From Microbacterium oxydans (GTDB lineage Bacteria > Actinomycetota > Actinomycetes > Actinomycetales > Microbacteriaceae): DNA of 64,000 nt. Both the position numbers and the translations under genes were made by a program. Where the stretch lies: NCBI RefSeq assembly GCF_000956405.1, contig NZ_JYIV01000019.1, positions 62,001 to 126,000 on the forward strand. The letters are read 5' to 3'. The notes beneath the pieces are model-generated. The model did not search any database, was not told the DNA's origin, and saw only the letters and a list, made by a program, of their open reading frames with translations. Shown piece after piece: positions 8,358 through 17,562 of this stretch. Positions within the stretch are counted from its first letter, which is position 1. Each line of letters opens with the position of its first letter.

Positions 8358-9644
8358 GTGCCTTCCCTCGGAGAACTCGTCGCGCCCCGTCGCATGGGCC
8401 GCGATTTCCGCTGGTTGCTCGCGTCATCGTGGACGAGCAACGTCGGTGACGGCGTCGCACTCGCGGCCGCACCCCTGCTGATCGCGTCGATGACCTCGTC
8501 GCCGATTTTGGTGGCGGCCGGCGCGATCCTGCAGTTCCTCCCCTGGCTCCTGTTCGGCCTGCATGCGGGAGCGATCGCCGACCGCTTCGACCGACGCCGC
8601 CTGGTCATGTTCGCGAACGCCGCCAGAGCTGTCGTGCTCCTCGCCCTGTGCGTCTTCCTGATCACCGGCGTCGCGAACATCTGGATCGTGCTCGCCGTGG
8701 CCTTCCTCTACGGCACCGCGGAGGTCGTCGTCGACACCGCCGGCAGCACGCTGCTGCCCATGCTCGTGAAGCCCGCAGACCTCGGCACCGGGAACGCCCG
8801 CCTGCAGGCCGGCTACCTGGTGGCGAACCAGTTCGCCGGTCCCCCGCTGGGCGCCTTCCTGTTCGCCGCCGGAACCGCCTGGCCGTTCCTGCTCGAAGTC
8901 GTGTGCGTCAGCTTCGCGGTCGTGCTCATCTCGCGCATGGCCCGCACGCCGGTGCCTCCACGTGCGACCGACGAGCACACCCCGGTGCACACGGACATCG
9001 CCGAAGGACTCCGCTGGCTGTGGCGAAACCCGCCCGTGCGCATGCTGGTGCTCATCATCCTGGTGTTCAACATCACCTGGGCTGCGCCCTGGGGCGTGCT
9101 CGTGCTCTACGCGACAGAGCACCTGCAGATGGGCGCGGTGGGCTACGGCGCGCTCACGACCGCGTCGGCGGCAGGCGGCATCCTCGCGACGCTCAGCTTC
9201 GGCTGGTTGGAGCGCCACGTCTCCTTCGCCACCCTGATGCGTGTCGTGCTGTCGCTCGAGGTGCTGATGCACCTGGCGTTCGCCCTCACCACCGTCGGAT
9301 GGGTCGCTCTGATCATCATGTTCTTCTTCGGGGCCTACGCGTTCGTGTGGGGCACGATCTCCACGACCGTGAGGCAGCGCCTGGTGCCCGCGGAGCTGCA
9401 GGGCCGGGTGGCCTCCGTGAACATGGTCGGGGTGTTCGGGGGCATGATCGTCGGACAGGCGCTGGGTGGCGTGATCGCCCAGGTGTGGGGACTCACGGCG
9501 CCGTGGTGGTTCGCCTTCGTCGGGGCGGCCCTCACGCTGCTGCTGGTGTGGAGGCCGATCTCGCAGATCGTGAGCGCGAAGCCCGTGGCCGAGACCGGAC
9601 CCGACGATGTGGAGCCCGAGGCTCAGTCGGCGAACGAGCCGTAG
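8358..9644 (+). CDS. MFS transporter, EntS-like exporter
   Basis: Inner-membrane major-facilitator protein of 428 residues with about 12 hydrophobic segments. The N-terminal block FRWLLASSWTSNVGDGVALAA and the loop HAGAIADRFDRRRLVMFAN (loop 2-3 motif, D-R-x-x-RR) are typical of the MFS_3/EntS branch (enterobactin and macrolide exporters). The C-terminus is hydrophilic and acidic (DDVEPEAQSANEP). The GTG start is leaderless-type. It is transcribed against its housekeeping neighbours, between rsmA and tatD, and its last 22 bases overlap the tatD 3' end. The substrate is unknown. Confidence 0.9.
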   Translation: MPSLGELVAPRRMGRDFRWLLASSWTSNVGDGVALAAAPLLIASMTSSPILVAAGAILQFLPWLLFGLHAGAIADRFDRRRLVMFANAARAVVLLALCVFLITGVANIWIVLAVAFLYGTAEVVVDTAGSTLLPMLVKPADLGTGNARLQAGYLVANQFAGPPLGAFLFAAGTAWPFLLEVVCVSFAVVLISRMARTPVPPRATDEHTPVHTDIAEGLRWLWRNPPVRMLVLIILVFNITWAAPWGVLVLYATEHLQMGAVGYGALTTASAAGGILATLSFGWLERHVSFATLMRVVLSLEVLMHLAFALTTVGWVALIIMFFFGAYAFVWGTISTTVRQRLVPAELQGRVASVNMVGVFGGMIVGQALGGVIAQVWGLTAPWWFAFVGAALTLLLVWRPISQIVSAKPVAETGPDDVEPEAQSANEP

Positions 9645-10516
9645 ACCCGCAGCGTGTTCTCGGCCAGCTGTGCGCAAAGCTCGTCGACCTCGATGCCGAG
9701 TTCCGCTGCCATGAAGCGCACCGTGATCGGCACGAGGTAGGGCGCGTTCGGGCGGCCCCGCAGCGGCACCGGGGTGAGGAACGGGGCGTCCGTCTCGACG
9801 AGGATGCGATCGAGTGGCGTCACCTTCAGCGCATCCCGCAGGTTCTGCGCGTTCTTGAACGTCACGTTGCCGGCGAACGACAGGTGGTACCCGGCGTCGG
9901 CGCAGAGGCGAGCCATCGCGTCGTCGCCCGAGAAGCAGTGGAACACGGTGCGCTCCGGGGCGCCGACGCGGGAGAGCGTCTCGAGCACGGCCTCATGCGC
10001 GTCGCGGTCGTGGATCTGCATCGCGATGCCGTGCTTCTTCGCGAGGGCGATGTGCGCCTCGAACGATTCGAACTGCGGCGCGCGGCGCTCGGGCTCTGTA
10101 CGGAAGAAGTCCAGCCCCGTCTCGCCGATCGCCCGGGTGCGGGGGTGCGCGGCGAGCTCGTCGATCACCGCGATGGCCTCGTCCAGGCCCACACCACCCC
10201 GCTGCCCCTCTTCGGCATACGTCGGCGCGTCGTTGGGGTGGATGGCGACGGCGGCCAGGACGCGGGGATCCGACTCCGCGGCCTCGACCGCCCATCGTGA
10301 CGACTCGATGTCGCCCGACGCCTGCACGACGCCGGCGATGCCCACGGCCGCCGCGCGGTCGAGCTGCTCGGTCAGGCTCAGCGGCTCGTCGCCGTCGACG
10401 ATCTCCAGGTGCGCGTGGTTGTCGTACACCGGAACGGTCAGCGGCTCAGGCGCGGCGGGATACCTCAGATCCTTGCGTCCGTCGCCGTCGCGGCGCTGCA
10501 CATACGTCCCCGACAT
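9623..10516 (-). CDS. tatD: TatD-family metal-dependent deoxyribonuclease/hydrolase
   Basis: Amidohydrolase-fold enzyme of 297 residues; TatD proteins are Mg-dependent 3'-5' exonucleases or DNases linked to DNA repair and quality control. Motifs: YDNHAHLEI (metal-binding HxH), IGETGLDFFRTE (metal-ligand Glu), IHDRDAHEAVLETL, VFHCFSGDDAMARLC and the late VETDAPFLTPVPLRGRPNAP (catalytic Asp; hallmark of TatD). There are about 30 extra residues at the N-terminus (RRDGDGRKDLRYPAAPEPL) before the barrel. It begins 3 bases after the metG stop, so it is cotranscribed with metG. Confidence 0.95.
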   Translation of the reverse strand: MSGTYVQRRDGDGRKDLRYPAAPEPLTVPVYDNHAHLEIVDGDEPLSLTEQLDRAAAVGIAGVVQASGDIESSRWAVEAAESDPRVLAAVAIHPNDAPTYAEEGQRGGVGLDEAIAVIDELAAHPRTRAIGETGLDFFRTEPERRAPQFESFEAHIALAKKHGIAMQIHDRDAHEAVLETLSRVGAPERTVFHCFSGDDAMARLCADAGYHLSFAGNVTFKNAQNLRDALKVTPLDRILVETDAPFLTPVPLRGRPNAPYLVPITVRFMAAELGIEVDELCAQLAENTLRVYGSFAD

Positions 10517-10519
10517 CGC

Positions 10520-12112
10520 TCAGGCCGCGGACTCCACCCGCGGGAACAGCGGTGCCAGGCCGTTGACGCTGGTGCCGGGGCGCAGCACGCCCCAGGCTCC
10601 GGCCTCGCGGATCGGCTGGTCCTGCAGGCGGCCGAGGGTCTCCGCGGCGCCGAGCGCGATCCAGAGCTTCTCCGTCGACTGCGGCATCACCGGCGAGAGC
10701 AGCACGGCGAGCGCGCGCAGGCCCTCGGCACAGGTGTACAGCACGGTGCCGAGGCGCTCGCGCTGTTCCTCGTCGCCGCTGTTCGCCTGCTTGGCCAACG
10801 CCCACGGCTCGTTCGCGGTGATGTAGCCGTTCAGTGCGTCCACGATGGTCCAGATCGCCGAGATCGCCTCGTCGATGCGGAAGTTCGCGATGGCCGCATC
10901 CGCGTTCGACGCGGCATCCGCCACGATCTTCTGGATCGCGAGGTCCTTCTCGGTGTACTCGGCCGCCGGCGGCACGACACCCTCGAAGTACTTCTCGATC
11001 ATCGCGGTGGTGCGCGAGGCGAGGTTGCCGAAGCCGTTCGCGAGCTCAGCCTGGTAACGGGCGGACAGGTCCTCCCACGAGAACGAGCCGTCCTGGCCGA
11101 ACGCGATCGCGGACAGGAAGTAGAAGCGGTACGCGTCCGAGCCGAAGACATCGGTGATCTCGGTCGGCGCGATGCCGGTGAGCTTCGACTTCGACATCTT
11201 CTCGCCGCCGACCAGCAGCCAGCCGTGCGCGAAGACGCCCTTCGGCACGTCGAGTCCCGCCGCCATCAGCAGCGCGGGCCAGATGACGGCGTGGAAGCGC
11301 AGGATGTCCTTGCCGACCACGTGGTACGCCGGCCAGCGGCGCGCGAAGGTCTCCTCGTCGGAGCCGTACCCGACGGCCGTGGCGTAGTTGAGCAGCGCGT
11401 CGACCCACACGTAGATGACGTGCGACTCGTCCCACGGCAGCGGGATGCCCCAGTCGAAGGTCGAGCGGGAGATCGAGAGGTCCTTGAGGCCCTGGCTCAC
11501 GAACGAGACGACCTCGTTGCGCGCCGAATCGGGCCGCACGAAGTTGGGCTCGGTCTTGTACAGCTCGAGCAGCCGGTCCTGGAACTCGCTGAGCTTGAAG
11601 AAGTAGTTCTTCTCCTGCAGCAGCTCCAGCGGCTTGGAGTGGATGGCGCAGACCTTCAGTCCCTCGAAGGGTCCGGTGCCGTCGACGATCTCCGATTCCG
11701 GCTTGAACTCCTCGCAGCCCACACAGTAGAGCGCCTCGTACTCGCCCGCGTAGATGTAGCCGCGATCGTACAGGCGCTGGAAGAACGTCTGCACGTTCGT
11801 CTCGTGCCGCTCCTGCGTGGTGCGGATGAAGTCGTCGTTCGCGACGTCGAGGGTCTCCAGCAGCGGGAACCAGCTCTCGCTGACGAGCTTGTCGACCCAC
11901 TCCTGCGGGGTGACGCCGTTCGCCGCCGCGGCCCGCAGCATCTTCTGACCGTGCTCATCCGTGCCCGTCAGCATCCAGGTGTCATCACCCGCCTGGCGGT
12001 GCCACCGTGCGAGGGTGTCGACGGCCACCGTCGTGTACCCGTGGCCGATGTGAGGCACGTCGGACGGGTAGTAGATGGGCGTGGTGATGTAGAAGGATTC
12101 GCCTGCGGGCAT
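10520..12112 (-). CDS. metG: Methionyl-tRNA synthetase
   Basis: Class I aminoacyl-tRNA synthetase charging initiator and elongator tRNA-Met. 530 residues, the short form lacking the C-terminal tRNA-binding domain. Motifs: PHIGHGYTTVAVDTL (HIGH signature), LTGTDEHGQKM, YCVGCEEFKPE (one CxxC of the connecting domain), WVDALLNYATAVGY and GEKMSKSKLTG (KMSKS loop). The ATG at 12112 lies exactly 6 bases after TAGAAT, so the transcript is probably leaderless. First gene of the metG-tatD unit. A single intact copy is seen. Confidence 0.97.
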   Translation of the reverse strand: MPAGESFYITTPIYYPSDVPHIGHGYTTVAVDTLARWHRQAGDDTWMLTGTDEHGQKMLRAAAANGVTPQEWVDKLVSESWFPLLETLDVANDDFIRTTQERHETNVQTFFQRLYDRGYIYAGEYEALYCVGCEEFKPESEIVDGTGPFEGLKVCAIHSKPLELLQEKNYFFKLSEFQDRLLELYKTEPNFVRPDSARNEVVSFVSQGLKDLSISRSTFDWGIPLPWDESHVIYVWVDALLNYATAVGYGSDEETFARRWPAYHVVGKDILRFHAVIWPALLMAAGLDVPKGVFAHGWLLVGGEKMSKSKLTGIAPTEITDVFGSDAYRFYFLSAIAFGQDGSFSWEDLSARYQAELANGFGNLASRTTAMIEKYFEGVVPPAAEYTEKDLAIQKIVADAASNADAAIANFRIDEAISAIWTIVDALNGYITANEPWALAKQANSGDEEQRERLGTVLYTCAEGLRALAVLLSPVMPQSTEKLWIALGAAETLGRLQDQPIREAGAWGVLRPGTSVNGLAPLFPRVESAA

Positions 12113-12118
12113 GGAGCA

Positions 12119-12124
12119 ATTCTA
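12119..12124 (-). promoter_or_regulatory. metG: Leaderless-type -10 (TAGAAT) for metG
   Basis: TAGAAT ends six bases before the metG ATG. It is the closest to the consensus TATAAT of the set of such boxes in the window. Confidence 0.6.
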
Positions 12125-12151
12125 GGTGGCCCGGCGCGGGTGTTTACGCGC

Positions 12152-13693
12152 TCAGGCGACGGAGACATCGATGCGGTGCCATCCCTGCGCGCCGTCGGGC
12201 GCGGGGGCGGCCGGATCCGATGTCTGCGTCTCGCCGTCGGTGCTCAGGGCCCGACACTCGATCGTGTGCGCCCCGCTCTCCGCCGTCCAGTCGAGGCTCC
12301 ACTGCACCCAGGTGTCGTCCGAGATGGCGGCGGCGAGCTCCGCGCGACGCCAGGGTCCTTCGTCGATGCGCACCTCGACCCCGGCGATGCCGACGTGCTG
12401 CTGCCACGCCATCCCTGCGATCACCGCGTCACCGGCCGGGATCGACTGTCCGCGGCGCGGGACGTCGATGCGCGACTGCAGCTTGATGGGTCCGTGATCG
12501 GACCATCCCCGTGTCGTCCAGTAGGCCGTGGCGCGGTCGAATCTCGTGACCTCCAGCTGTGTGACCCACTTCGTGGCCGACACGTAGCCATACAGCCCGG
12601 GAACCACCATCCGCACCGGGAAGCCGTGTTCGATCGGCAGCGGCTCGCCGTTCATGCCGATCGCGAGCAGCGCGTCCCGATCGTCGGTGAGCGCCTCGAG
12701 CGGTGTCGACGCCGTGAAGCCGTCCACCGAGGTCGAGAGCACCATGTCGGCGTCCACGTCGACGCCCGCACGCGCGAGCAGCTCGCGGATCGGCACACCC
12801 AGCCAGCGGGCGTTGCCGATCAGAGATCCGCCCACCTCGTTCGACACGCAGGCGAGTGTCACATCCGCCTCCTGCATCGGCATGGCGAGCAGCTCATCCC
12901 AGGTGATCCGCACCTCCCGGTCGACCATCCCGTGGATGCGCAGGGACCAGTCGGCCGGATCGACCTGCGGAACGATCAGCGCCGTGTCGATGCGGTAGAA
13001 CTCCGCGTTCGGGGTGACCACCGTGGCGAGGCCGGGGATGTCGAGCTCCGCCCCTGCGGGAACCGCCGCTGCGGGAGAGGCCGCTTTCGGAAGCCGCAGG
13101 GCATCGCGGACCGCCTCGATCGAACGGCTCGCGCCGCGGGCGACGTTGCCGATGATGAGGGCGATCGCCCCGGTCGCCGCGACACCCGCCGTCCACAACA
13201 GGAACCGTCTCCGATCCTCGCCGTCCGGACGCAGACCGGCGACCGGACGCAATCGAGCGATGAGGAGACGCAGCACGACCACCGCGACGAGGCCGGCGAT
13301 CAGCCCGGGGAGCCAGGCGAACGGGCCCGAACCGGGGCGGATCATGGCGGCGACGACCGCGAGTGCCCCGAGAGCGCCCAGGATCAGCGCGCCGATGCCG
13401 GACCGCCGCCGCTCCAGGATGCCGGCGACGGCGGCGACGACCACGAGCACCAGGGCGATGCCCACGATCAGCGCCACCTTGTCGCCGGTGCCGAACAGCG
13501 CGATCGCGGTGTCCTTCGCCCAGCTCGGTGCGAGGTCGATGAGTCCGCTCCCGATCACCGCGAACGGGCTCGCACTCGGCTCGACCACAGCGGCGACGAG
13601 CTCCGCCAGCCCGACGGCGAGGAACGACGCGCTCAGCCCGGCCGCAGCCGAACGGAGCGTGTCGTCCCTCGTCGCGTGCTGTGCGTTGGTCAT
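12152..13693 (-). CDS. Membrane-anchored molybdopterin-dependent oxidoreductase, sulfite-oxidase fold
   Basis: 513 residues. The N-terminal third has about five hydrophobic segments (for example LSASFLAVGLAELVAAVV, VALIVGIALVLVVVAAVAGIL and FAWLPGLIAGLVAVVVLRLL). It is followed by an extracytoplasmic sulfite-oxidase-type domain (from about residue 215): LIVPQVDPADWSLRIHGMV, TWDELLAMPM and TLACVSNEVGGSLIGNARW, where the Cys is the expected molybdenum ligand. A C-terminal beta-sandwich of the Mo-co dimerization type follows (GIAGVEVRIDEGPWRRAEL). Related proteins are YedY/MsrP-like, but this fused-membrane form is an actinobacterial type with no firmly known substrate. The ATG is leaderless-type. 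No cofactor genes are adjacent. Confidence 0.9.
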   Translation of the reverse strand: MTNAQHATRDDTLRSAAAGLSASFLAVGLAELVAAVVEPSASPFAVIGSGLIDLAPSWAKDTAIALFGTGDKVALIVGIALVLVVVAAVAGILERRRSGIGALILGALGALAVVAAMIRPGSGPFAWLPGLIAGLVAVVVLRLLIARLRPVAGLRPDGEDRRRFLLWTAGVAATGAIALIIGNVARGASRSIEAVRDALRLPKAASPAAAVPAGAELDIPGLATVVTPNAEFYRIDTALIVPQVDPADWSLRIHGMVDREVRITWDELLAMPMQEADVTLACVSNEVGGSLIGNARWLGVPIRELLARAGVDVDADMVLSTSVDGFTASTPLEALTDDRDALLAIGMNGEPLPIEHGFPVRMVVPGLYGYVSATKWVTQLEVTRFDRATAYWTTRGWSDHGPIKLQSRIDVPRRGQSIPAGDAVIAGMAWQQHVGIAGVEVRIDEGPWRRAELAAAISDDTWVQWSLDWTAESGAHTIECRALSTDGETQTSDPAAPAPDGAQGWHRIDVSVA

Positions 13694-13699
13694 GACCCG

Positions 13700-13705
13700 A
13701 GGGTA
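13700..13705 (-). promoter_or_regulatory. Leaderless-type -10 (TACCCT) for the molybdopterin oxidoreductase
   Basis: TACCCT ends exactly six bases before the ATG at 13693. Confidence 0.55.
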
Positions 13706-13712
13706 ACCCCGC

Positions 13713-14882
13713 TCACAGCCCGTTGCGCCGTGCGACCTCTCCCAGCCAAGCGAGCGAGGGCTTCGGGAACCGCTCGAAGGTCTCGTGGTCGAAGCCGATC
13801 AGCCCGAACGTGGGTCGGAAGCCGCTGGCCCACTCGTAGTTGTCGAGCGCACTCCAGTGCTGGTAGGCCCGCACGTCGATGCCGTCGGCGATCGCGCGAT
13901 GCAGTCCTTCCAGTGCTCCCTGCGTGTAGGCGACGCGTCGGGTGTCGTCGGCGGTCGCGATGCCGTTCTCCGTGACGAGGATCGGCACCCCGCCGCTGCG
14001 CTCCCAGGCGCTGCGCACTCCCATCTCGAGCGCGTCGGGGAAGAACTCCCAGCCGGTCAGCGTCGTCTCCACCTCGTCCGACACCGGCAGCGGTCCCTCC
14101 GGGCCGATGAACGTGCGCGTGTAGGCCTGCACGCCGACGAAGTCGTCTCCGGCGGACTGCTCCAGGTACCAGTGGTCGCGCGGGTCGCCGTACGTGGCGA
14201 GCATCTCGTCCGCTCCCGGCTCTCCGGTGGAGTGGAACGCCTGTGTGGCGATGGTCCATCCCGCCTTGACCCCCGGCACCGAGTGCAGGATCTCGGTGGC
14301 ACGGTGGTGCGCCTTCAGCAGCGTGTCCGCGACACCCAGGTCGGGGTTCGGCAGGCCGTAGGCGACGAGGTTCGCGGCATCCTCTCCCCCGGCCAGCATC
14401 GCGGCGATGTTCGGCTCGTTGATGGTGCACACGTAGTCGACGCCGTCGAGGATCGGCAGCACGGTCTCGACGTAGCGGGAGAACAGGTCCACCGCATCGT
14501 CCGCGCGCCAGAATCCGTCTTCCTGGAACCACTGCGGCACCGTGAAGTGCATGAGCGTGACCGTGGGGTCGAGTCCGTTCTCACGCGCAGTGTCGATCAT
14601 GCGGCGGTAGTGGTCGAGCATCGCCCGCGAGACGAAGCCGCGCTCCGGCTCGATCCGCGCCCACTCGACCGAGAAGCGATAGGAGTTCAGCCCCGCCTCG
14701 GCGAGCAGCCGCATGTCCTCCGGATAGCGGTGGAAGTGGTCGGCGGCGTCGCCGGAGGGCTCCACCATGGGCGAGTCGGGCGCGTGTTCCATCGCCCACC
14801 AGTTGCTCGTGGTGTTGTTGCCCTCCACCTGGTGGGCGGCGGTCGCGGCGCCCCAGAGGAAGCCGTCGGGGAATGTGAGCAC
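13713..14882 (-). CDS. Family 1 glycoside hydrolase, beta-glucosidase-like
   Basis: Retaining beta-glycosidase of 389 residues, compact compared with about 440-470 for many GH1 enzymes, probably cytosolic since no signal is seen. FPDGFLWGAATAAHQVEG is the GH1 N-terminal signature, CTINEPN carries the acid/base Glu, and VTENGIAT the nucleophile Glu. I chose the GTG at 14882 because GAGGAG lies about 7 bases before it and the domain starts right there; upstream in-frame sequence lies within the ABC ATPase gene. It is the last gene of the Dpp/Opp-type importer operon, 41 bases after the ATPase stop, so it probably hydrolyses an imported beta-glucoside or cello-oligosaccharide. Confidence 0.93.
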   Translation of the reverse strand: MLTFPDGFLWGAATAAHQVEGNNTTSNWWAMEHAPDSPMVEPSGDAADHFHRYPEDMRLLAEAGLNSYRFSVEWARIEPERGFVSRAMLDHYRRMIDTARENGLDPTVTLMHFTVPQWFQEDGFWRADDAVDLFSRYVETVLPILDGVDYVCTINEPNIAAMLAGGEDAANLVAYGLPNPDLGVADTLLKAHHRATEILHSVPGVKAGWTIATQAFHSTGEPGADEMLATYGDPRDHWYLEQSAGDDFVGVQAYTRTFIGPEGPLPVSDEVETTLTGWEFFPDALEMGVRSAWERSGGVPILVTENGIATADDTRRVAYTQGALEGLHRAIADGIDVRAYQHWSALDNYEWASGFRPTFGLIGFDHETFERFPKPSLAWLGEVARRNGL

Positions 14883-14923
14883 GGATGCGCTCCTCTCTCT
14901 TTCTTGCAGTCGTTCGTCGCGTG

Positions 14924-16651
14924 TCAGCGGGCGCGGGCAGGGTTCGGCACGGCGTCGAGCAGCTCGACCGTGTACGGGTCCTCCGGATGCTGGAGCACCT
15001 GCGACGTCTCGCCGCGTTCGACCACCCGGCCCCCGTTGAGCACGAGGATGTTCTGGGTCACCAGTCGTGCACTCAGCAGGTCGTGCGTGATGTAGAGCAT
15101 GCTGATGCCCCACCGCTCGCGCAGATCCTCCAGCAGCGCCAGCACTCCGGCGCGGAGCGACACGTCGAGCATCGAGACCGGCTCGTCGGCGATCAGCACC
15201 TGCGGGTCGCTCGCGAGCGCCCTGGCGATCACCACGCGCTGGCGCTGTCCTCCGGAGAGCTGGTGCGGCAACTTGGCCGCGAACTGCTCGACGGGCGTGA
15301 GCCCGACCGTCTCGAGCAGCTCGAACACGCGGGCCCTGGCCTCCGGACCGCGCAGCTTCGTGTAGTTCACGACCGGCCGAGTCAGGGCGTACTCGACCGT
15401 GTGCAGCGGGTTGAGCGCCGCATACGGGTCCTGGAACACCATCTGCACGTCCTTGCGCAGGTCGCGCAGGCCGTGGCGCTTGAGCGTCGCCACGTCGATG
15501 TCCCCGAAGCGGACGGTGCCGGAGGTGGGCTTCTCGACCCCGGTGAGCATCTTGGCGATGGTCGACTTGCCTGAGCCGGATGCACCGACCAGGGCGAGCG
15601 CCTCCCCCGGTTCCAGCCGGAACGACACGTCGTCGACCGCGGTGACCGCGCTCTGTCCGCGACGCGGCGCAGGGTAATGCTTCGAGACGCCCTCGACCAC
15701 GATCGCCGCATCCGCCCGACGGGTGTCGCGCGACGACACGGTCGGCAGCGTCTCGGTGACGTCGGTCCTGGAACGTCCCTCACGACGCCGGGTGCCTGCG
15801 TCGAGGAAGCCGGGGATCTCGATCTTCTCCGCGCGGGGGTCGGCGTAGTGACTCAGCAGCATCCGGGTGTAGTCGTCCTGCGGGCGCTCGAGGATGTCGA
15901 TGCTCCTGGCGTCCTCGACGATGTGACCCTCGTGCATCACCATCACCCGGTCCGTCGCCTCCAGCACGATGCCGAGGTCGTGACTGATCAGGATCGCGGT
16001 GAAGTGCTCGGACCGCTGCAGCTCCTTGATCGTGTCCATGACCGCGTGCTGCACCAGCACGTCGAGCGCGGTGGTGGGCTCGTCGAACACCATCAGCTGC
16101 GGTTCGAGGGAAAGCGCGAGGGCGATCGAGGCGCGTTGGCGCATGCCGCCGGAGAGCTCACCCGGGAAGCGGGCGAGCACCGCCGCATCGAGGCCGACCT
16201 TGCCCACGAGCTCCCGGGCTCTGGCATCGCGCGCGTCCTTCGACACGTGCCCGTGCGCGGCGAAGATGTCGCGGAAGTGGTTGCCGATCGTGCGCACCGG
16301 GTTGAGCGCGTTCATGCCCGACTGCAGCACCATTGCGAAGCCGCCCTGGCGCTGACGGCGCAGCTCCTCGGCGTCCAGCTCGCGGATGTCACGTCCTCCG
16401 AACAGGATGCGTCCTCCACTGATCCGCGCCGGGGGCTTCTGCAGTCGTGTGAGCGCGAAGCCGAGCGTGGACTTGCCGGAGCCGGATTCGCCGACCAGTC
16501 CGACGAACTCGCCACGGCGCAGGGAGAACGACACGTTCTCGACGGCGGTGACGGGTTTCGTACCCGGCGAGGCGTACTCCACCGAGAGATTCTGCACGTC
16601 CAGCAGGATGTCGTTGTCGCGCACGTCGATGTTCCCGGTCATGGCGGTCAT
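14924..16651 (-). CDS. Dpp/Opp-type ABC transporter ATP-binding protein, two fused ATPase domains
   Basis: Fusion of the two nucleotide-binding subunits (DppD-like then DppF-like) in 575 residues. Domain 1: Walker A GESGSGKSTLGFAL, signature LSGGMRQRASIALAL, Walker B LMVFDEPTTALD. Domain 2: GASGSGKSTIAKML, LSGGQRQRVVIARAL, VLIADEPVSMLD. A linker rich in charged residues (TRRREGRSRTDVTE) joins them. The ATG at 16651 overlaps the permease stop (ATGA). Powers the two adjacent permeases; the context with GH1 and LacI points to oligosaccharide rather than peptide transport, as known for some Opp-family importers. Confidence 0.94.
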   Translation of the reverse strand: MTAMTGNIDVRDNDILLDVQNLSVEYASPGTKPVTAVENVSFSLRRGEFVGLVGESGSGKSTLGFALTRLQKPPARISGGRILFGGRDIRELDAEELRRQRQGGFAMVLQSGMNALNPVRTIGNHFRDIFAAHGHVSKDARDARARELVGKVGLDAAVLARFPGELSGGMRQRASIALALSLEPQLMVFDEPTTALDVLVQHAVMDTIKELQRSEHFTAILISHDLGIVLEATDRVMVMHEGHIVEDARSIDILERPQDDYTRMLLSHYADPRAEKIEIPGFLDAGTRRREGRSRTDVTETLPTVSSRDTRRADAAIVVEGVSKHYPAPRRGQSAVTAVDDVSFRLEPGEALALVGASGSGKSTIAKMLTGVEKPTSGTVRFGDIDVATLKRHGLRDLRKDVQMVFQDPYAALNPLHTVEYALTRPVVNYTKLRGPEARARVFELLETVGLTPVEQFAAKLPHQLSGGQRQRVVIARALASDPQVLIADEPVSMLDVSLRAGVLALLEDLRERWGISMLYITHDLLSARLVTQNILVLNGGRVVERGETSQVLQHPEDPYTVELLDAVPNPARAR

Positions 16652-17562
16652 CGCCCCTTCCCCTCTCGCAGACGCGGATTGGAGATGCCGTCCACGCCGA
16701 AGTTGATCAGTGTCAGGCTGAGCGCCAGCAGGGCGATGCACAGACCGGGGGCGAACAGCAGCAGCCACTGTCCGGTGAGCAGCGAGTTGGAGTTCTGCGC
16801 CCAGTAGAGCATGGTGCCCCAGCTGACGATGCTGGAGTCGCCGAGGCCGAGGAACTCCAGCCCCGCCTCCGCCAGGATCGCCGCCGTCGCCGCGCCGAAG
16901 AGGGTGCCGGCGATGATCGACGTCATGTTCGGCAGGATCTCGCGGAACACGATGCGCGTCCTGCTGTCGCCCGAGAACTGCGCCGAGGTGACGAAGTCGT
17001 TCCCGCGCAGCGACTGCGTCTGGCTGCGGAGCACACGCGCACCCCACGCCCAGCCCGTCACGACGATCACCGCGATGATCATCAGGATGCCGCCGTTCTG
17101 CAGGTAGGCGGCGATCACGATCATCAGCGGCAGACCGGGGATCACCAGGAAGAGGTTGACGATGAAGCCGATCACCTCGCCGAGGAAGCCTCGCATGTAG
17201 CCCCAGCTGAGGCCGATCAGCACCGCCACGATCGTGGACAGGATTCCGGCGGCGAAGCCGACCAGGAGGCTGACCTGTGCGCCGTAGATGAGTTGACTGA
17301 GCACGTCCTCACCGGCAGCCGTGGTGCCGAGCCAGTGCTCCCAGGAGGCGTCGGCATTGCGCTCGAAGCCGTTGTCCTTCGCACCGTACGGGGCGAGGAG
17401 CGGAGCGAAGACCGCCACCAGCACGAAGAAGGCGAGGATGCACAGTCCGAGCCGCGCCTTGCCGTTGCTCCAGAGCGTGGCGACCATGCGTCCGAAGGCG
17501 CGCCACGGGCTGGGCGCGGCGATGCGCTCGGCGGGGATCTTGACGTTCATGGTGGAGGTCAT
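16648..17562 (-). CDS. Dpp/Opp-type ABC transporter permease (DppC-like)
   Basis: Membrane subunit of 304 residues. The N-terminal cytoplasmic stretch is followed by the first helix (LGLCILAFFVLVAVFAPLLAPYG), the DppC hallmark HWLGTTAAGEDVLSQLIYGAQVSLLVG, and the EAA-type loop near REILPNMTSIIAGTLFGAATAAILAEAGLEFLGLG (each seen in part). Its ATG at 17562 overlaps the preceding permease stop, and its TGA overlaps the ATPase ATG. Cotranscribed with the rest of the beta-glucoside-linked operon. Confidence 0.94.
   Translation of the reverse strand: MTSTMNVKIPAERIAAPSPWRAFGRMVATLWSNGKARLGLCILAFFVLVAVFAPLLAPYGAKDNGFERNADASWEHWLGTTAAGEDVLSQLIYGAQVSLLVGFAAGILSTIVAVLIGLSWGYMRGFLGEVIGFIVNLFLVIPGLPLMIVIAAYLQNGGILMIIAVIVVTGWAWGARVLRSQTQSLRGNDFVTSAQFSGDSRTRIVFREILPNMTSIIAGTLFGAATAAILAEAGLEFLGLGDSSIVSWGTMLYWAQNSNSLLTGQWLLLFAPGLCIALLALSLTLINFGVDGISNPRLREGKGR

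Noticed and set aside
10409..13975. 1188-codon open frame on the plus strand
   Set aside because: Antisense to metG, tatD and the molybdopterin oxidoreductase; composition is Arg/Asp/His/Val-rich shadow sequence without any domain.
14924..17047. Longer version of the Dpp-type ATPase starting inside the permease gene
   Set aside because: The extra 132 residues are out-of-frame permease sequence; ATG 16651 overlaps the permease stop as in the rest of the operon.
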